The notes: generated by a model from the sequence alone, not told the origin. 32,453 bases of DNA from Pirellulales bacterium (GCA_020851115.1 JADZDJ010000126.1:1-32453), one strand, 5' to 3'. Positions 7,902-17,206 are shown, numbered from the stretch's first letter. Program-made: numbers and translations.

Positions 7902-9950
7902 CTACCAGCGGAAGAAGATCTTCGACTGAATAAACTCAAAGACGTCGTGGAACCAACAGTAGCCCAGCGAGCGGCGGCCGCAATTGATTTTCGCCGAAAC
8001 GGCCGCATCGGGTCGCATCACATCGTCGCTCATCTCGCCCTTATTGATCGTCACGCGCACTTTCACGGTATTGCCTTCTTCTTGAACGACCTCGGCCGAT
8101 TCTTCGATGTCCTTGATCGTCCCGTACAGCGTGCGATTGGGATCCGTGGCCAGGATGTAGCTAACCTTGAGATCCTCTCTACCACTGGCATGTTGAGCGC
8201 GCCGAATGTGTCCCATGCGGTCTTCCGGCATTCGCACCTCAAGCTCCCAGTCTTGGGAAGTATCGGCGACGCGCAGCAGCACTTCGCCGCGACCTACCGG
8301 ACGGGCGTTGAGTTTGTCTTTCGGTTTCCAGGTAACGACGGTTCCGTTGATCGGGCTTTTGACAATCAAACTGTTTTTTTTGCTCTTGAGCAGTTCCAAT
8401 TGCCTTTCCAAGCTACCGCGCATCTGCTGTGCTGCTTGGCGTTCACCTTCAATGCGGACGCGTTCGAGTTCTTGGTCGTCGCCCTGCCTGGCCATGTCGA
8501 GCGTCGCAATTCGCCCTGCCGCGTTGGCGATTTTTTCGGCGCATTCGCGGATTTTGCCGTTGATGTCGATGATTTTCGTGTCGATTTCGGTGCTGTCGAG
8601 TTTCACCAATTCTTGACCGGCAGCGACGGTCTGGCCGTGTTCGACGAGCACGTCCGTAACAATGCCCTCGTCTGGCGCAAAAACCTCTCGCTGCACAACT
8701 GGCTCCAACGTCCCTTTGCCGTGTAGATCGAAATCGGCGGGAATCAAGAACAGAGACAAAACAGCAGCTAGCACAAGCCCTACCACCGCGAGGGTTTTCG
8801 GCAGCATCCGCGCGCCGACCAACACTTTCGACTTGCCAATCGTTCGCCAGACGGGCATCAGGAACAAGTTGTTGTGTTCCAGCGCGTTGCCGAGAGCGAC
8901 GCTGCCGTGCTCCGCCACGACGTCGATCCGGCGGCGCATGGCGGCAGGGATGCCGTCGGTATTGATTTGCTCGACGATCAAGGCACCGACGAAGTCGGGT
9001 GTACGATCGGGATGCTCTTTGATTTCTTCTTCATCGCGCGGCTTGGCCAGCGGCAGGACGACAATGTTCTTGGAGTGCGATTCATCGACGTAGGCTTCGA
9101 CGGCTTCTTCGATTTGCGGCGCTAAATCGCGCGTGTCGCCAAGATACCAGAGCGGCTCTCCGGCTTTCACCACGACGGTTGCCAGCTTGCCCAGCAACAC
9201 TACCGTGTTCGACCGCTTGTCGAACGTTTCTTGGCCGCTGACGGCTTCGATCGAGCAGCGCCCGCCTCGGCGAATGGCGATCGAGACGCGATCCGACTCG
9301 ATCAGCCGCCGGCCTTCATTGGCGATTGCATAAGCCGCGGCCCGCGGTTCCAGGCTGCTGTGGGCTACGCGAGTGAATTGTTCCAACTGCGTCCAGATCG
9401 CCTGCCGGTCGGTAAATAGCCGAAGTTGGCGAGTTTTGAGAAAGTCCTCGGCAACCTCGCACATCTGCTTGACGAACGTCAAATAGCCGCGCTGCACTGC
9501 GGCGCGGCTGCCGGTGCGCTGAAACACTTCGACCAGGCCGCGAACTTCCTGATCGCTCTTCAAGATGCCGCAGACCAACAGTAAATCAGTCGGGTTGGCG
9601 ACGTCGTCTTCCGGGTTGGTGTATTGTGGCTGCACAATCGCATCTTGCCCACCGTCGAGAATTTTTCGCAGCAGCTTGCCGTGACGCTGTTGGTCTTCCG
9701 GCTTTTCGACCAATCCTGTCTCGCCCAAATTGAGATGCGAGCTAAGGGTCAAATGGCCGTCGTCGTCAAACGTCCAAACAGCCCCGCCAATCGCGGCCAA
9801 GGCGGCGACGATCCGATGGAGAAACCCTTCATAGAATTCTTCGGGCGTAACCTCCGAGCGCGCAAGGCTTTCGATCTCGCGAACCAATCCGCGTATCTGC
9901 TGCCGCGTCTGATCGACGGCTTCCGGTTGATAAGATTGCTCGGTGCTCAT
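7902..9950 (-). CDS. GAF-domain / HlyD-family hybrid membrane adaptor
   Basis: The 682-residue protein joins a sensory N-terminus to an export adaptor. Residues about 35-175 and about 185-360 look like two GAF-type domains (AIGGAVWTFDDDGHL... and the second with RLIESDRVSIAIRRGGRCSIEAVSG, ending in GALIVEQI... VALGNALEHN). A single TM helix follows (386-404), then lipoyl half one (VFAPDEGIVTDVLVEHGQTVAAGQELVKLD), a coiled coil, lipoyl half two (SLIVKSPINGTVVTWKPKDKL), a barrel and a hydrophobic-aromatic C-terminus. The GAF part would be cytoplasmic and the HlyD part periplasmic, so a cytoplasmic signal could control an export complex; this is inference. The ATG at 9950 is preferred; a GTG six codons upstream (9968) is possible. 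It is the promoter-proximal gene of the adaptor cluster. Confidence 0.85.
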   Translation of the reverse strand: MSTEQSYQPEAVDQTRQQIRGLVREIESLARSEVTPEEFYEGFLHRIVAALAAIGGAVWTFDDDGHLTLSSHLNLGETGLVEKPEDQQRHGKLLRKILDGGQDAIVQPQYTNPEDDVANPTDLLLVCGILKSDQEVRGLVEVFQRTGSRAAVQRGYLTFVKQMCEVAEDFLKTRQLRLFTDRQAIWTQLEQFTRVAHSSLEPRAAAYAIANEGRRLIESDRVSIAIRRGGRCSIEAVSGQETFDKRSNTVVLLGKLATVVVKAGEPLWYLGDTRDLAPQIEEAVEAYVDESHSKNIVVLPLAKPRDEEEIKEHPDRTPDFVGALIVEQINTDGIPAAMRRRIDVVAEHGSVALGNALEHNNLFLMPVWRTIGKSKVLVGARMLPKTLAVVGLVLAAVLSLFLIPADFDLHGKGTLEPVVQREVFAPDEGIVTDVLVEHGQTVAAGQELVKLDSTEIDTKIIDINGKIRECAEKIANAAGRIATLDMARQGDDQELERVRIEGERQAAQQMRGSLERQLELLKSKKNSLIVKSPINGTVVTWKPKDKLNARPVGRGEVLLRVADTSQDWELEVRMPEDRMGHIRRAQHASGREDLKVSYILATDPNRTLYGTIKDIEESAEVVQEEGNTVKVRVTINKGEMSDDVMRPDAAVSAKINCGRRSLGYCWFHDVFEFIQSKIFFRW

Positions 9951-10256
9951 TGGCACGATCCGGCCCACCCTTCAGTTTAGTATCGAATGCCCTCGGCACG
10001 TTCGCAAGGTCCGCAATACCAACCAGTTCGGTAAAATCGGCAGCCGGGTTCCGATTGTCCGGTTTGGCGCCGCTTGCAGACGAGCCATGTTGCAATCATA
10101 GGCCGCAGGCGCACGAAAAAGCGGCCCGATCCTAACTACGATACGGGCCGCTGTGCGTTTTGGTCTGACGAAAGTGGCGTAATGCTGCTGTGGGACGGGC
10201 ATTTTTCCCGAACTGGCAGGTTTCCAAGCCTGACCCACCGAGAACCTCTTGGCCGC
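9951..10256. other. Intergenic region between the adaptor cluster and the barrel gene
   Basis: These 306 bases contain the rho-independent terminator of the barrel gene (10116-10152) and presumably the promoter of the GAF-HlyD gene. No promoter with good boxes was recognised. Confidence 0.5.
10116..10152 (-). terminator. Rho-independent terminator of the BBP7-like gene
   Basis: A perfect 9-bp stem, AGCGGCCCG/CGGGCCGCT (10120-10128 with 10144-10152), encloses a 15-base loop. On the minus strand it is followed at once by a T-run (complement of the A-run 10116-10120). It lies about 105 bases beyond the stop of the barrel gene, so that transcript should end before the adaptor cluster. Confidence 0.75.
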
Positions 10257-11642
10257 TTACCATTTCGCTGTCAAACCGCCGCTGATCCCGTGGATGATCA
10301 AGTTCCGGCCGCCATGCACTTGCGTACCAGCCGCCGAATTTACGTTGAAATCGAACTGCTGTGTGCCGAGCGCCAAGCGGTTGATGAAGATCACATCGTA
10401 GCCCGCCTGAATCGAGAACGTCGGCCCGAGTGGAAATACAGCCCGCGCATTGAGTTCCGAAACATATGCGACGTCGCTATTGGTGCCGCTGGCATCGCGG
10501 AATGGATTATCGAATCCTTGATTGTCGGTGATCATCTGATGCTGGAAGCTGGCGTTGCCGTATATCCCCGTCTTGGCGACGAAGTCGAAGTTCACGAGGC
10601 CGAAGGCTTCGTATTGGCCGAGAACGCCGATCTGTCCGCCGTAGAGCCGATTGATGCAATCGACATTGTACCGGCCGATTCCGGCCGCGTCCGTGTCTTG
10701 ACCGACAATCGATGCATCGTCCGAGACTTCGACGTAGCGAAACCCGGCCAGGAATTGCAAGCTGCTCCAAGGATAGATGACGTTCGCTTCAAAACTATGG
10801 AAATCGGTGTTCGAACTGACCGTCATTCGATCGGCGCCAAAGAATGATGGGGTATCTGGATTGGCGGCCAAGGGGAACGGCACTTGAAGATTGTTATTGC
10901 CGCGCGATGTGTTCGATGCGTCCATATTGTCGGTCTGAAGATAGATAAACTGTGCGGCAATGCCGCTCGGCCCCATATATGTCAGCCAAGTTCTGAAGCC
11001 GGGTTCGTACTCGTAGTGCAGTTGTTGGGCCGAAAACAAGGTGTTGTCGTTATTGGTATTAAAGACCAACCCACGGTCCGGTTCGTGCTCGCGTCGGTAA
11101 TAAACTAATTCTGCACCGGCCGACCAGCACGAGCCCATTTTGCCGGGGAACCCTCGATTTTCGCCGTGCAACCAAGCCCACAGGCTGTGCAGATAACCGG
11201 GATGACCGGCGTTGTTGCAGTAGGGGTCGTTGCAGTAACCTTCGCTGGGGGCACCGCCGGAGTATCCTTCGCCATATCCCTGACCAACGTTGGCAGCGTA
11301 CTGTTGAGCCGGAGTCATGTCGCCTGCAGCGCCGCCGACCGCTTCTTGATACGCGGCCATCTGGGCCGCGTGCATTTGTTGACCATAGGGGTTGCTGCCG
11401 TCTTGGTACGGACGGCCGTTATAGAACAGCAGCCCGCCATCGTCGCTAACGCCGCGCGGCAGTTTGGGCCTGGGCGGCGCGGGAATCGCGGCATGATATT
11501 GGGCCGCACCCGGAAAAATACCTGGCGGAGTGCCGCCTGGGGTCATTGCATTGGGCGCGTATCCATAGGGATTTTGGGCACTGGCGACGATGGTCATCGC
11601 GGCCATCCAAGTGCTGGCCAGTGCCAAAGGCAAACGTCTCAT
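10257..11642 (-). CDS. BBP7-like outer-membrane beta-barrel protein
   Basis: The 461-residue protein starts with a signal peptide (MRRLPLALASTWMAAMTIVASAQ). A Pro/Gly/Tyr/Ala-rich low-complexity segment follows, about 25-160 (NPYGYAPNAMTPGGTPPG, then cysteines in CNDPYCNN), and then a beta-rich domain of alternating aromatic strands (TWLTYMGPSGIAAQFIYLQTD, SSLQFLAGFRYVEVSD, FDFVAKTGIYGNASFQH, FSIQAGYDVIFI). It ends in an aromatic residue (GGLTAKW), usual for outer-membrane barrels. This matches the planctomycete BBP7 barrel family by style. I chose the ATG at 11642 for its signal peptide and a GGAG Shine-Dalgarno 9 bases before. A longer frame (to 11834) has a non-hydrophobic extension. It is on the same strand as the adaptor cluster but separated by a terminator. 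Confidence 0.82.
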   Translation of the reverse strand: MRRLPLALASTWMAAMTIVASAQNPYGYAPNAMTPGGTPPGIFPGAAQYHAAIPAPPRPKLPRGVSDDGGLLFYNGRPYQDGSNPYGQQMHAAQMAAYQEAVGGAAGDMTPAQQYAANVGQGYGEGYSGGAPSEGYCNDPYCNNAGHPGYLHSLWAWLHGENRGFPGKMGSCWSAGAELVYYRREHEPDRGLVFNTNNDNTLFSAQQLHYEYEPGFRTWLTYMGPSGIAAQFIYLQTDNMDASNTSRGNNNLQVPFPLAANPDTPSFFGADRMTVSSNTDFHSFEANVIYPWSSLQFLAGFRYVEVSDDASIVGQDTDAAGIGRYNVDCINRLYGGQIGVLGQYEAFGLVNFDFVAKTGIYGNASFQHQMITDNQGFDNPFRDASGTNSDVAYVSELNARAVFPLGPTFSIQAGYDVIFINRLALGTQQFDFNVNSAAGTQVHGGRNLIIHGISGGLTAKW

Positions 11643-12091
11643 CGGTGATCTCCACCCCGAATTGCGGGAAGCTTGTTTGTCGCCGAACGGTTCGGAATCG
11701 ACAAATCGGCTGAGTTGGCGGGGGAGCTGGGCCGGTGAGGCACCGGGTGCATCACCAGACGATGTTGGCGCCGATAGCGCCGTCCAATGGATAAGGCCCC
11801 CCTTACCACCGTTTTCATCGGTACGACCGGCCATTCAACTCAATTGGAAAATGCCGTACCGGCGGTAAAGACGGCAAACTTTGGCAGGTTGGGCGATAGT
11901 TTAGGGAAGGTACAATGACTTTTCCGGTGCGTTGGCAACCAAGTCGGCGGCAGCTTGAAAATAGTCCGTTGAAAGCGTAGGGAAGGCCAACTTCCAGATG
12001 CGACATTACTTGATTTGCGAGCACGGCAGCCGGAAACTGATAGCAGAGTCGCGAAGCCGACAAGTTTTCTACCGACGTCGAATTCAATGCC
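11643..12091. other. Divergent intergenic region
   Basis: These 449 bases separate the minus-strand barrel gene from the plus-strand small helical gene. They should contain both promoters. Only small features such as the hairpin GGCGC-CGATA-GCGCC near 11770 were seen, and no good promoter boxes. Frames crossing it have no recognisable product. Confidence 0.4.
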
Positions 12092-12358
12092 ATGCCAAAC
12101 TCAAACCTCGATGCCCTGGAAGTTTTGAACCGCGAGTTTCTCGAGATTCGTGCTCGACTTGTGCAAGTGGCAGCATTGTTAGATCGACTCGATAGGGCAA
12201 ACGGCGAAGTTTCCAGCGATCCCCGCCTCGCCTGCATCCGACAGTCGATTGAGATGCTAGCAAAACAAGGGGTTGGCCGGGCGGAAAAGCTGCAACTGAT
12301 CTTTTCCCGCCAATACGACCCAGATTGGAAGAAGAAGTTTGAGAGCGAGCAGCGATGA
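12092..12358 (+). CDS. Small helical protein of unknown function
   Basis: I do not recognise the family. The 88-residue, charged, fully helical protein lacks a signal peptide and membrane segments. It has one strong heptad-like helix (LDALEVLNREFLEIRARLVQVAALLDRLDRA), a short loop, and a second helix ending with KLQLIFSRQYDPDWKKKFESEQR. The start has no visible Shine-Dalgarno. It lies 72 bases upstream of the TatD-like hydrolase on the same strand, separated by a short direct-repeat tract, so the two could be co-transcribed. It may be a small partner or unit of its own. Confidence 0.6.
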   Translation: MPNSNLDALEVLNREFLEIRARLVQVAALLDRLDRANGEVSSDPRLACIRQSIEMLAKQGVGRAEKLQLIFSRQYDPDWKKKFESEQR

Positions 12359-12362
12359 ACTG

Positions 12363-12380
12363 CCAGCAGTGAGCAGTGAG
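12363..12380. repeat. Short tandem GCAGTGA tract
   Basis: The run CAGCAGTGAGCAGTGAGCAG holds tandem copies of AGCAGTG. It sits in the gap between two genes and resembles other low-complexity intergenic tracts in the window (near 2480, 6720 and 13350). Confidence 0.45.
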
Positions 12381-12430
12381 CAGCCGACAGTTGGATCATG
12401 GTTCCTTTCATCCCGAACCCCTAGCCTCTC

Positions 12431-13249
12431 ATGTACTACCTCGATCCTCACATCCACATGGTTTCGCGGACCACGGACGACTATGAGATGCTCGCCAAGA
12501 TGGGCTGCGTCGGCATGAGCGAGCCGGCGTTTTGGGCGGGGTTCGACCGCGGCAGCGTCGATGGCTTTCGCGATTACTTCCGGCAGCTCACGGAGTTCGA
12601 GCCGAAGCGCGCCTCGTGGTATGGCATCGCGCATTTCACTTGGCTCTGCATCAATGCCAAGGAAGCGGAAAACGTCAAGCTGGCGCGCGAAGTGATCGCG
12701 ATGATTCCCGAATTCATTCATGCGCCCGCCGTATTGGGGATCGGCGAAATTGGTCTGAATAAAAACACACGTAACGAATCGATCGTCTTTTTAGAGCATG
12801 TTCAGCTTGCTGAGCAACTTGGTGAGCAAATTCTCATCCACACGCCGCACTTGGAAGACAAGTACATGGGCACTCGGATGATTCTCGACATGCTGGCCGA
12901 CTTTCCAAAACTCGATCGTCGGCGAGCTTGTGTCGATCATGTCGAAGAGCACACGATTCGACATGTGTTGGAAGCAGGCTATTGGGCGGGAATGACCCTC
13001 TACCCCGTCAGTAAATGCACTCCGGAACGGGCCGTGGACATGGTCGAAATGTACGGCCCCGAGCGGCTGCTAGTGAATTCAGCCGGCGACTGGGGTCCGT
13101 CGAAGCCGACGGCGGTGCCCGATTTCATCTTGGCGATGCGGAAACGGGGCCATGCCGAATCACTCATCCGGCGGGTGGTTTACGAAAACCCGCTGAGCTT
13201 CTTCAGCCAAAGTCGCAACTTTCGGTTCACGCCGCCGGAAAGGGCCTGA
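12431..13249 (+). CDS. TatD-like metal-dependent hydrolase (amidohydrolase fold)
   Basis: The 272-residue predicted cytoplasmic TIM-barrel hydrolase has a complete set of TatD-type metal ligands: H7 and H9 (DPHIH), E106 (IGEIGLN), H137 (IHTPH), H170 (VDHVEEH) and D220 (NSAGDWG). The opening DPHIHMVSRTTDDYEMLAKMG resembles the TatD-like hydrolase of ebo-type clusters rather than canonical TatD DNases; I recall this from family knowledge and could not verify it. The rest of an ebo cluster (UbiA-like or dehydroquinate-synthase-like genes) is not in the window. It follows the small helical protein by 72 bases. Substrate is unknown. Confidence 0.8.
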   Translation: MYYLDPHIHMVSRTTDDYEMLAKMGCVGMSEPAFWAGFDRGSVDGFRDYFRQLTEFEPKRASWYGIAHFTWLCINAKEAENVKLAREVIAMIPEFIHAPAVLGIGEIGLNKNTRNESIVFLEHVQLAEQLGEQILIHTPHLEDKYMGTRMILDMLADFPKLDRRRACVDHVEEHTIRHVLEAGYWAGMTLYPVSKCTPERAVDMVEMYGPERLLVNSAGDWGPSKPTAVPDFILAMRKRGHAESLIRRVVYENPLSFFSQSRNFRFTPPERA

Positions 13250-13646
13250 GCGGGGCAAGGTGTCGGGGTTTCTGAAGTTTTGAATGGATGCCAATGCTCA
13301 AGCTTTGCCTACCAAGGGCCCGATGCTGGCCCGGTCATCAACATCACGGAACCCTGAACTCTGATCCTGAACCCTCTGCCCTGGCCGCTCTCTTCGCCCT
13401 TTGTGCTTGACATCACCTGGCGGTGCAATCACACTAATTCTGAATGTCGCAACCTTGGGGGCTTTGCGGGTTGCGCCGCTTATATACGGAACCAGCAAGC
13501 GCTCGCGCGACCCACGTGGCCTTCCCACCTTGCGCGCATGCGGGCGGAATCATAGTTACGCGAATCACGTGATATCCCAGTTGGCGGCACGCCGGTCGGA
13601 CGCGCGCCGCAAGGGTATCGGCCACTACTTCCTCGACGGCACGACC
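13250..13646. other. Gene-free stretch upstream of the metzincin gene
   Basis: These 397 bases contain a degenerate tract with repeated CCTGAAC/CCCTGA words (13349-13378), similar to other dispersed intergenic tracts. The frame of the downstream gene stays open back to 13401, but that extension has no signal-like or conserved character. No promoter pair was convincing. Confidence 0.4.
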
Positions 13647-16600
13647 ATGTTTCAGCGATCAGACGTAAGCGGCAGTTTCAAGTCTTTGCGGCTCCGGCGG
13701 CGAGGCGCGCGGCGAAAATACCCTGGCCAGCGGATGATTGCTCGTCGCACCGCTTGCGAAGCGCTGGAACCACGCAATCTGCTGACCACCACTTTGTTTA
13801 TCGATTTCGGCGAAGGCTTTGCCGGCGGCAAGATGCTCACGACAGTGGGGCAATTGCAGGGGGTCGCCATTGGGCCAGATTTAGGATTACCGGGGACCGA
13901 CGTGTTGGAATTCCAGTCGCTCCGCAGCGAGATGTCGAAGGTCAAATTCGACTACAACGCCGATGGCTTAGGCGGAACGAATTCCGACTACACCTTCCTG
14001 AAAAGCACGATCATGGAGACGGTTGCCCGGATCTATGAGCCTTTCGACGTCGACGTGAAAGAAGCCAAGGCACGAAGTATCTTCGATGTCGTGTCGGCCT
14101 TTAATCTCAACACCTTCGATCCCACCGGCGAGCACGATGCGTACGTCTTTGTCGCATCGATTATCGATACAACCGTTGGAGAGAGCATCACCGACCTCAT
14201 TGGGATTTACGGGATCGCATCGGGAATCGACCTGACCAGCGGGCCGGGAGGATTGCCGGGAAACAACGAAACCGATGAATCGGTGGTGGTTTGTGCAGAC
14301 GCAGTCTTAGAGGACTCCAGCAGGTTGGGATTCGACGCCGGCGCGGCCATGTCGAACGTCGTCGCGCACGAAGCCGGGCACACGTTCGGGCTGCGGCACA
14401 CCGTTGGTGTCGCCACACCTCTGGTTCCTGACCAGGCGCTGCAGAACCAGTCCGACATTATACGTGCTGGCGGTGACAACCCGCCGGTCAATTTGTTCAA
14501 TATCGGCATGATCACGCGGTACAACTTGATGGCCGACTATGACGCCTTGGGGACTAATATTAATCCTCTCGTCACCGTCAACTCCTACGAAAAGCTAGCA
14601 AGTGATCCCGACATTGGTTTGAACCCCGACTTCGGCGAATATGTGACGGGCACCGGCGCGTTCGACGATATCAGCATCACGCGAGTCAACGACACGACGG
14701 CGCTGGTTTCGGTGCAGACCTATCGCGATTCTTCGTTCTCGTTTAACGCGGCGATCGATGCCGGGCCGAACACCTACTTAATCGATTACACCGGCGGCAT
14801 CGTGGTCGATACTGGGCGCAGCAGCGACCGGATCGCCATCGATTCCGCGCTGGGCGTGAACATTACCGTGCGCGGTAGCCAGGGGGATAACGAACTCACG
14901 GTTTTTGCCAACGGCAATCCGAACGTGACCTTCACTCCCGAAGCCGACCCCGCGTTTGTGCCGGGCATCCCGGGGGCTACCAGCGGACGGATCGTAACCA
15001 CCGGAGGAGGATTTGGGACGACCACAATCGACTTCACCGAAGTCACCTCGAATAGCCGCGTGGTGTTGGATGGCTTCAACAAGTTCGACTACCTAGGGCC
15101 GCAGACGGGCAGCCTCAACTTGTCCATGAGCGGTGCCTCGATCACCGGCAAGGTCAATGGGCCGCAAGGCACGGTGGGAATCGTCGGCGTACGCTTCATT
15201 GACGTGGCGAACGTGACGATCGACACCTCGGTGGTCAATCCGGCCGAGAGCATCGATACCAACGACCAACTTGTCATCACGGGCGCCGGATTCGCCGCCC
15301 CAGGCTTGCAGAACTTCACCTTCACTCCCGGCCGGGGCAACGATACGCTGGTACTCGAAGCCCCCAACTTTACCTTGCCGGTGCTAGGGGGCGCATTTCT
15401 CTACGACGGCGGCAGCGGCAACAATACCATCGCCACCAATTCGGACACTAGTTTCATCTTGAACGACGGCAGTCTGGAAAGCACCAGCGGCGGTGTGGTG
15501 CAACTGATGCGCGTTGAGCTGGCGCGGCTTGCCGGCGGCGCGGGCGACAATTCGTTCTACGTTCAGACCTGGGCGGGCACAGGCTCGATCTTTGGCCTGG
15601 AGGGCGACGACAACTTTGTTTTTGGCGCAGGGGCGGACATCGACACGTTTACGGGCCAGTTCACCGTCGATGGGGGCGATGGAAACGATACGCTGACGCT
15701 CGACGATTCGGCCACTTTCGACACCGTCAATTACAATATCGGCGAAACCCGCGTTGCCGGCGACGACACGACGCCCACTCCCTTTGGCCGCATCTACTGG
15801 GAACCGACGCTCGACAATCTGGTCATGACCGGCACGCTGGGAAAAAATATCGACTTCGTGACTCCCAGCAAATTCTTGACCATCAAGATCGATGCACTCG
15901 ACCCGCCCAGCGGCACTCCACCGCTGGATGGCGATCAACTCAGTATTTTCTTCGGCGACGCCGCGGGGCGTCGGCTGATCGACCGCGGCACGGGCAACGG
16001 CATCTGGACCTTCACCAGCGGCGAGAAGGAGATCTACTTCGAGAACATCGAGTTCATGGGCTCGTTGGTTGCAGCCGCCGCCGAGGCCGGCGACGGCAGG
16101 CCGCTGGTGAAAGTGTACAACTCGCTGACTAACGAGCTGGTCTATAAGTTTTACGCCTACGACCAAGGCTTTAAAGGTGGCGTTCAGGCAACCATGGCCG
16201 ACGTCAACGGCGACGGCATTCTCGATGTGATCGTGGCGCCGGGTGCGGGGCGCAGCGGCGAAGTCAAAGTCTTCGACAGCGCTTTGATGCAAGCACTGGC
16301 GGCGTTTGATCCACGGAAGCTCGTCGAATCGCCAGATGCCGGCGCGCAAATTGGACCGTCGATCTTCCCCGAAGGCGTCGGTTATCGCAGCGGGCTACAT
16401 GTTGCCGCGGGTGACGTCGATGGCGACGGCGATATCGACGTGATCACGTCGCGTGACACAGGACGCGGCAAGATTCGCGTGTACGAAAAGACGGCCGCCG
16501 ATACCTATCTCCGCACACTAACGTTCACCCCCTATAGCAAGAGCGAAGGCGTCACCAAAGGCGCAGTCCTCGCCGTCGGCGACGTCGATGGCGACGGCCG

Positions 16601-17048
16601 CGACGAGATTGTTACAGCGCCCGGTGCCGGAGCATCGGCACGAATTAAGGTTTGGGAAGGCGAAAGCGGAGTTCGCACGCGGCAATTCTTTGGCTTCGAA
16701 TCGCGATTCAGAAATGGCGTTTCGCTGGCAGTCGGGGATGCCGATGGCGACGGCCGCGATGAAATTTTTGTCGCCGCAGGAGCCGGTGGCGGATCGCGCG
16801 TCCGAACGTTCAGCCAATATGGAACCTTGAGGAATGAATTCAAAGCCTATAGCAGTGGAAACACCAATGCTCCGGTTCAATTGGCCGCCCGCGCCAGCGA
16901 CCCGCAGGACAAAGTGGCGCTCTATACCGCTCAAGGCAACGACGGTCGTACCAGCGTCATTCGCGTGTTAAATCCGCTCACCGGCACGACGGTCGATTCG
17001 TTCTTCGAAACCGATCCAGATTTCGGCGGCGGCATTGCCATGGGCTAG
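13647..17048 (+). CDS. Exported LEPR-xLL protein with an intact metzincin site and FG-GAP-like repeats
   Basis: The 1133-residue protein has a basic N-terminus then LEPRNLL (40-46), the planctomycete export/anchor-type signature. The N-terminal domain carries AMSNVVAHEAGHTFGLRHT: H241, E242, H245 and H251 form the metzincin zinc/catalytic motif HExxHxxGxxH. M295 in YNLMADY lies where the Met-turn should be. Beta-rich regions follow, including degenerate Ca-binding-like repeats (DGGSGNNTI, EGDDNFVFG, DGGDGNDTL). The C-terminus has four FG-GAP/VCBS-like repeats with DxDxDGxxD-type sites: DVNGDGILD, DVDGDGDID, DVDGDGRDE and DADGDGRDE. It is likely surface-exposed or secreted with protease activity. 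I chose the ATG at 13647 because the basic signal region starts there; the frame remains open upstream. No Shine-Dalgarno is evident. It has a paralogue at 20087-23497. Confidence 0.87.
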   Translation: MFQRSDVSGSFKSLRLRRRGARRKYPGQRMIARRTACEALEPRNLLTTTLFIDFGEGFAGGKMLTTVGQLQGVAIGPDLGLPGTDVLEFQSLRSEMSKVKFDYNADGLGGTNSDYTFLKSTIMETVARIYEPFDVDVKEAKARSIFDVVSAFNLNTFDPTGEHDAYVFVASIIDTTVGESITDLIGIYGIASGIDLTSGPGGLPGNNETDESVVVCADAVLEDSSRLGFDAGAAMSNVVAHEAGHTFGLRHTVGVATPLVPDQALQNQSDIIRAGGDNPPVNLFNIGMITRYNLMADYDALGTNINPLVTVNSYEKLASDPDIGLNPDFGEYVTGTGAFDDISITRVNDTTALVSVQTYRDSSFSFNAAIDAGPNTYLIDYTGGIVVDTGRSSDRIAIDSALGVNITVRGSQGDNELTVFANGNPNVTFTPEADPAFVPGIPGATSGRIVTTGGGFGTTTIDFTEVTSNSRVVLDGFNKFDYLGPQTGSLNLSMSGASITGKVNGPQGTVGIVGVRFIDVANVTIDTSVVNPAESIDTNDQLVITGAGFAAPGLQNFTFTPGRGNDTLVLEAPNFTLPVLGGAFLYDGGSGNNTIATNSDTSFILNDGSLESTSGGVVQLMRVELARLAGGAGDNSFYVQTWAGTGSIFGLEGDDNFVFGAGADIDTFTGQFTVDGGDGNDTLTLDDSATFDTVNYNIGETRVAGDDTTPTPFGRIYWEPTLDNLVMTGTLGKNIDFVTPSKFLTIKIDALDPPSGTPPLDGDQLSIFFGDAAGRRLIDRGTGNGIWTFTSGEKEIYFENIEFMGSLVAAAAEAGDGRPLVKVYNSLTNELVYKFYAYDQGFKGGVQATMADVNGDGILDVIVAPGAGRSGEVKVFDSALMQALAAFDPRKLVESPDAGAQIGPSIFPEGVGYRSGLHVAAGDVDGDGDIDVITSRDTGRGKIRVYEKTAADTYLRTLTFTPYSKSEGVTKGAVLAVGDVDGDGRDEIVTAPGAGASARIKVWEGESGVRTRQFFGFESRFRNGVSLAVGDADGDGRDEIFVAAGAGGGSRVRTFSQYGTLRNEFKAYSSGNTNAPVQLAARASDPQDKVALYTAQGNDGRTSVIRVLNPLTGTTVDSFFETDPDFGGGIAMG

Positions 17049-17206
17049 CGATAGCAGATCAGAAAGGTTGCAATGGATAGGCTGGTTGGAAAAAGTGCGA
17101 TGGCTGCCCGCGGCCGCTGGCATCGAATCCTTGAAATAAGGCGGTTGGGAGCAGCCGTCACTGCATGACCCTTGAAAACTGAGCTACGACTCAATTTACA
17201 GTGAAT

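Noticed and set aside
10074-10847. A 257-codon plus-strand frame opposite the barrel gene
   Set aside because: It overlaps the terminator and antisense of a protein with a signal peptide and strand pattern; no family features.
12257-12721. A 154-codon minus-strand frame over the TatD-like gene start
   Set aside because: Its sequence is the antisense of conserved metal-ligand segments of the hydrolase.
15384-16349. A 321-codon minus-strand frame inside the metzincin gene
   Set aside because: Antisense shadow of the Asp/Gly-rich repeats; no signal peptide or known domain.
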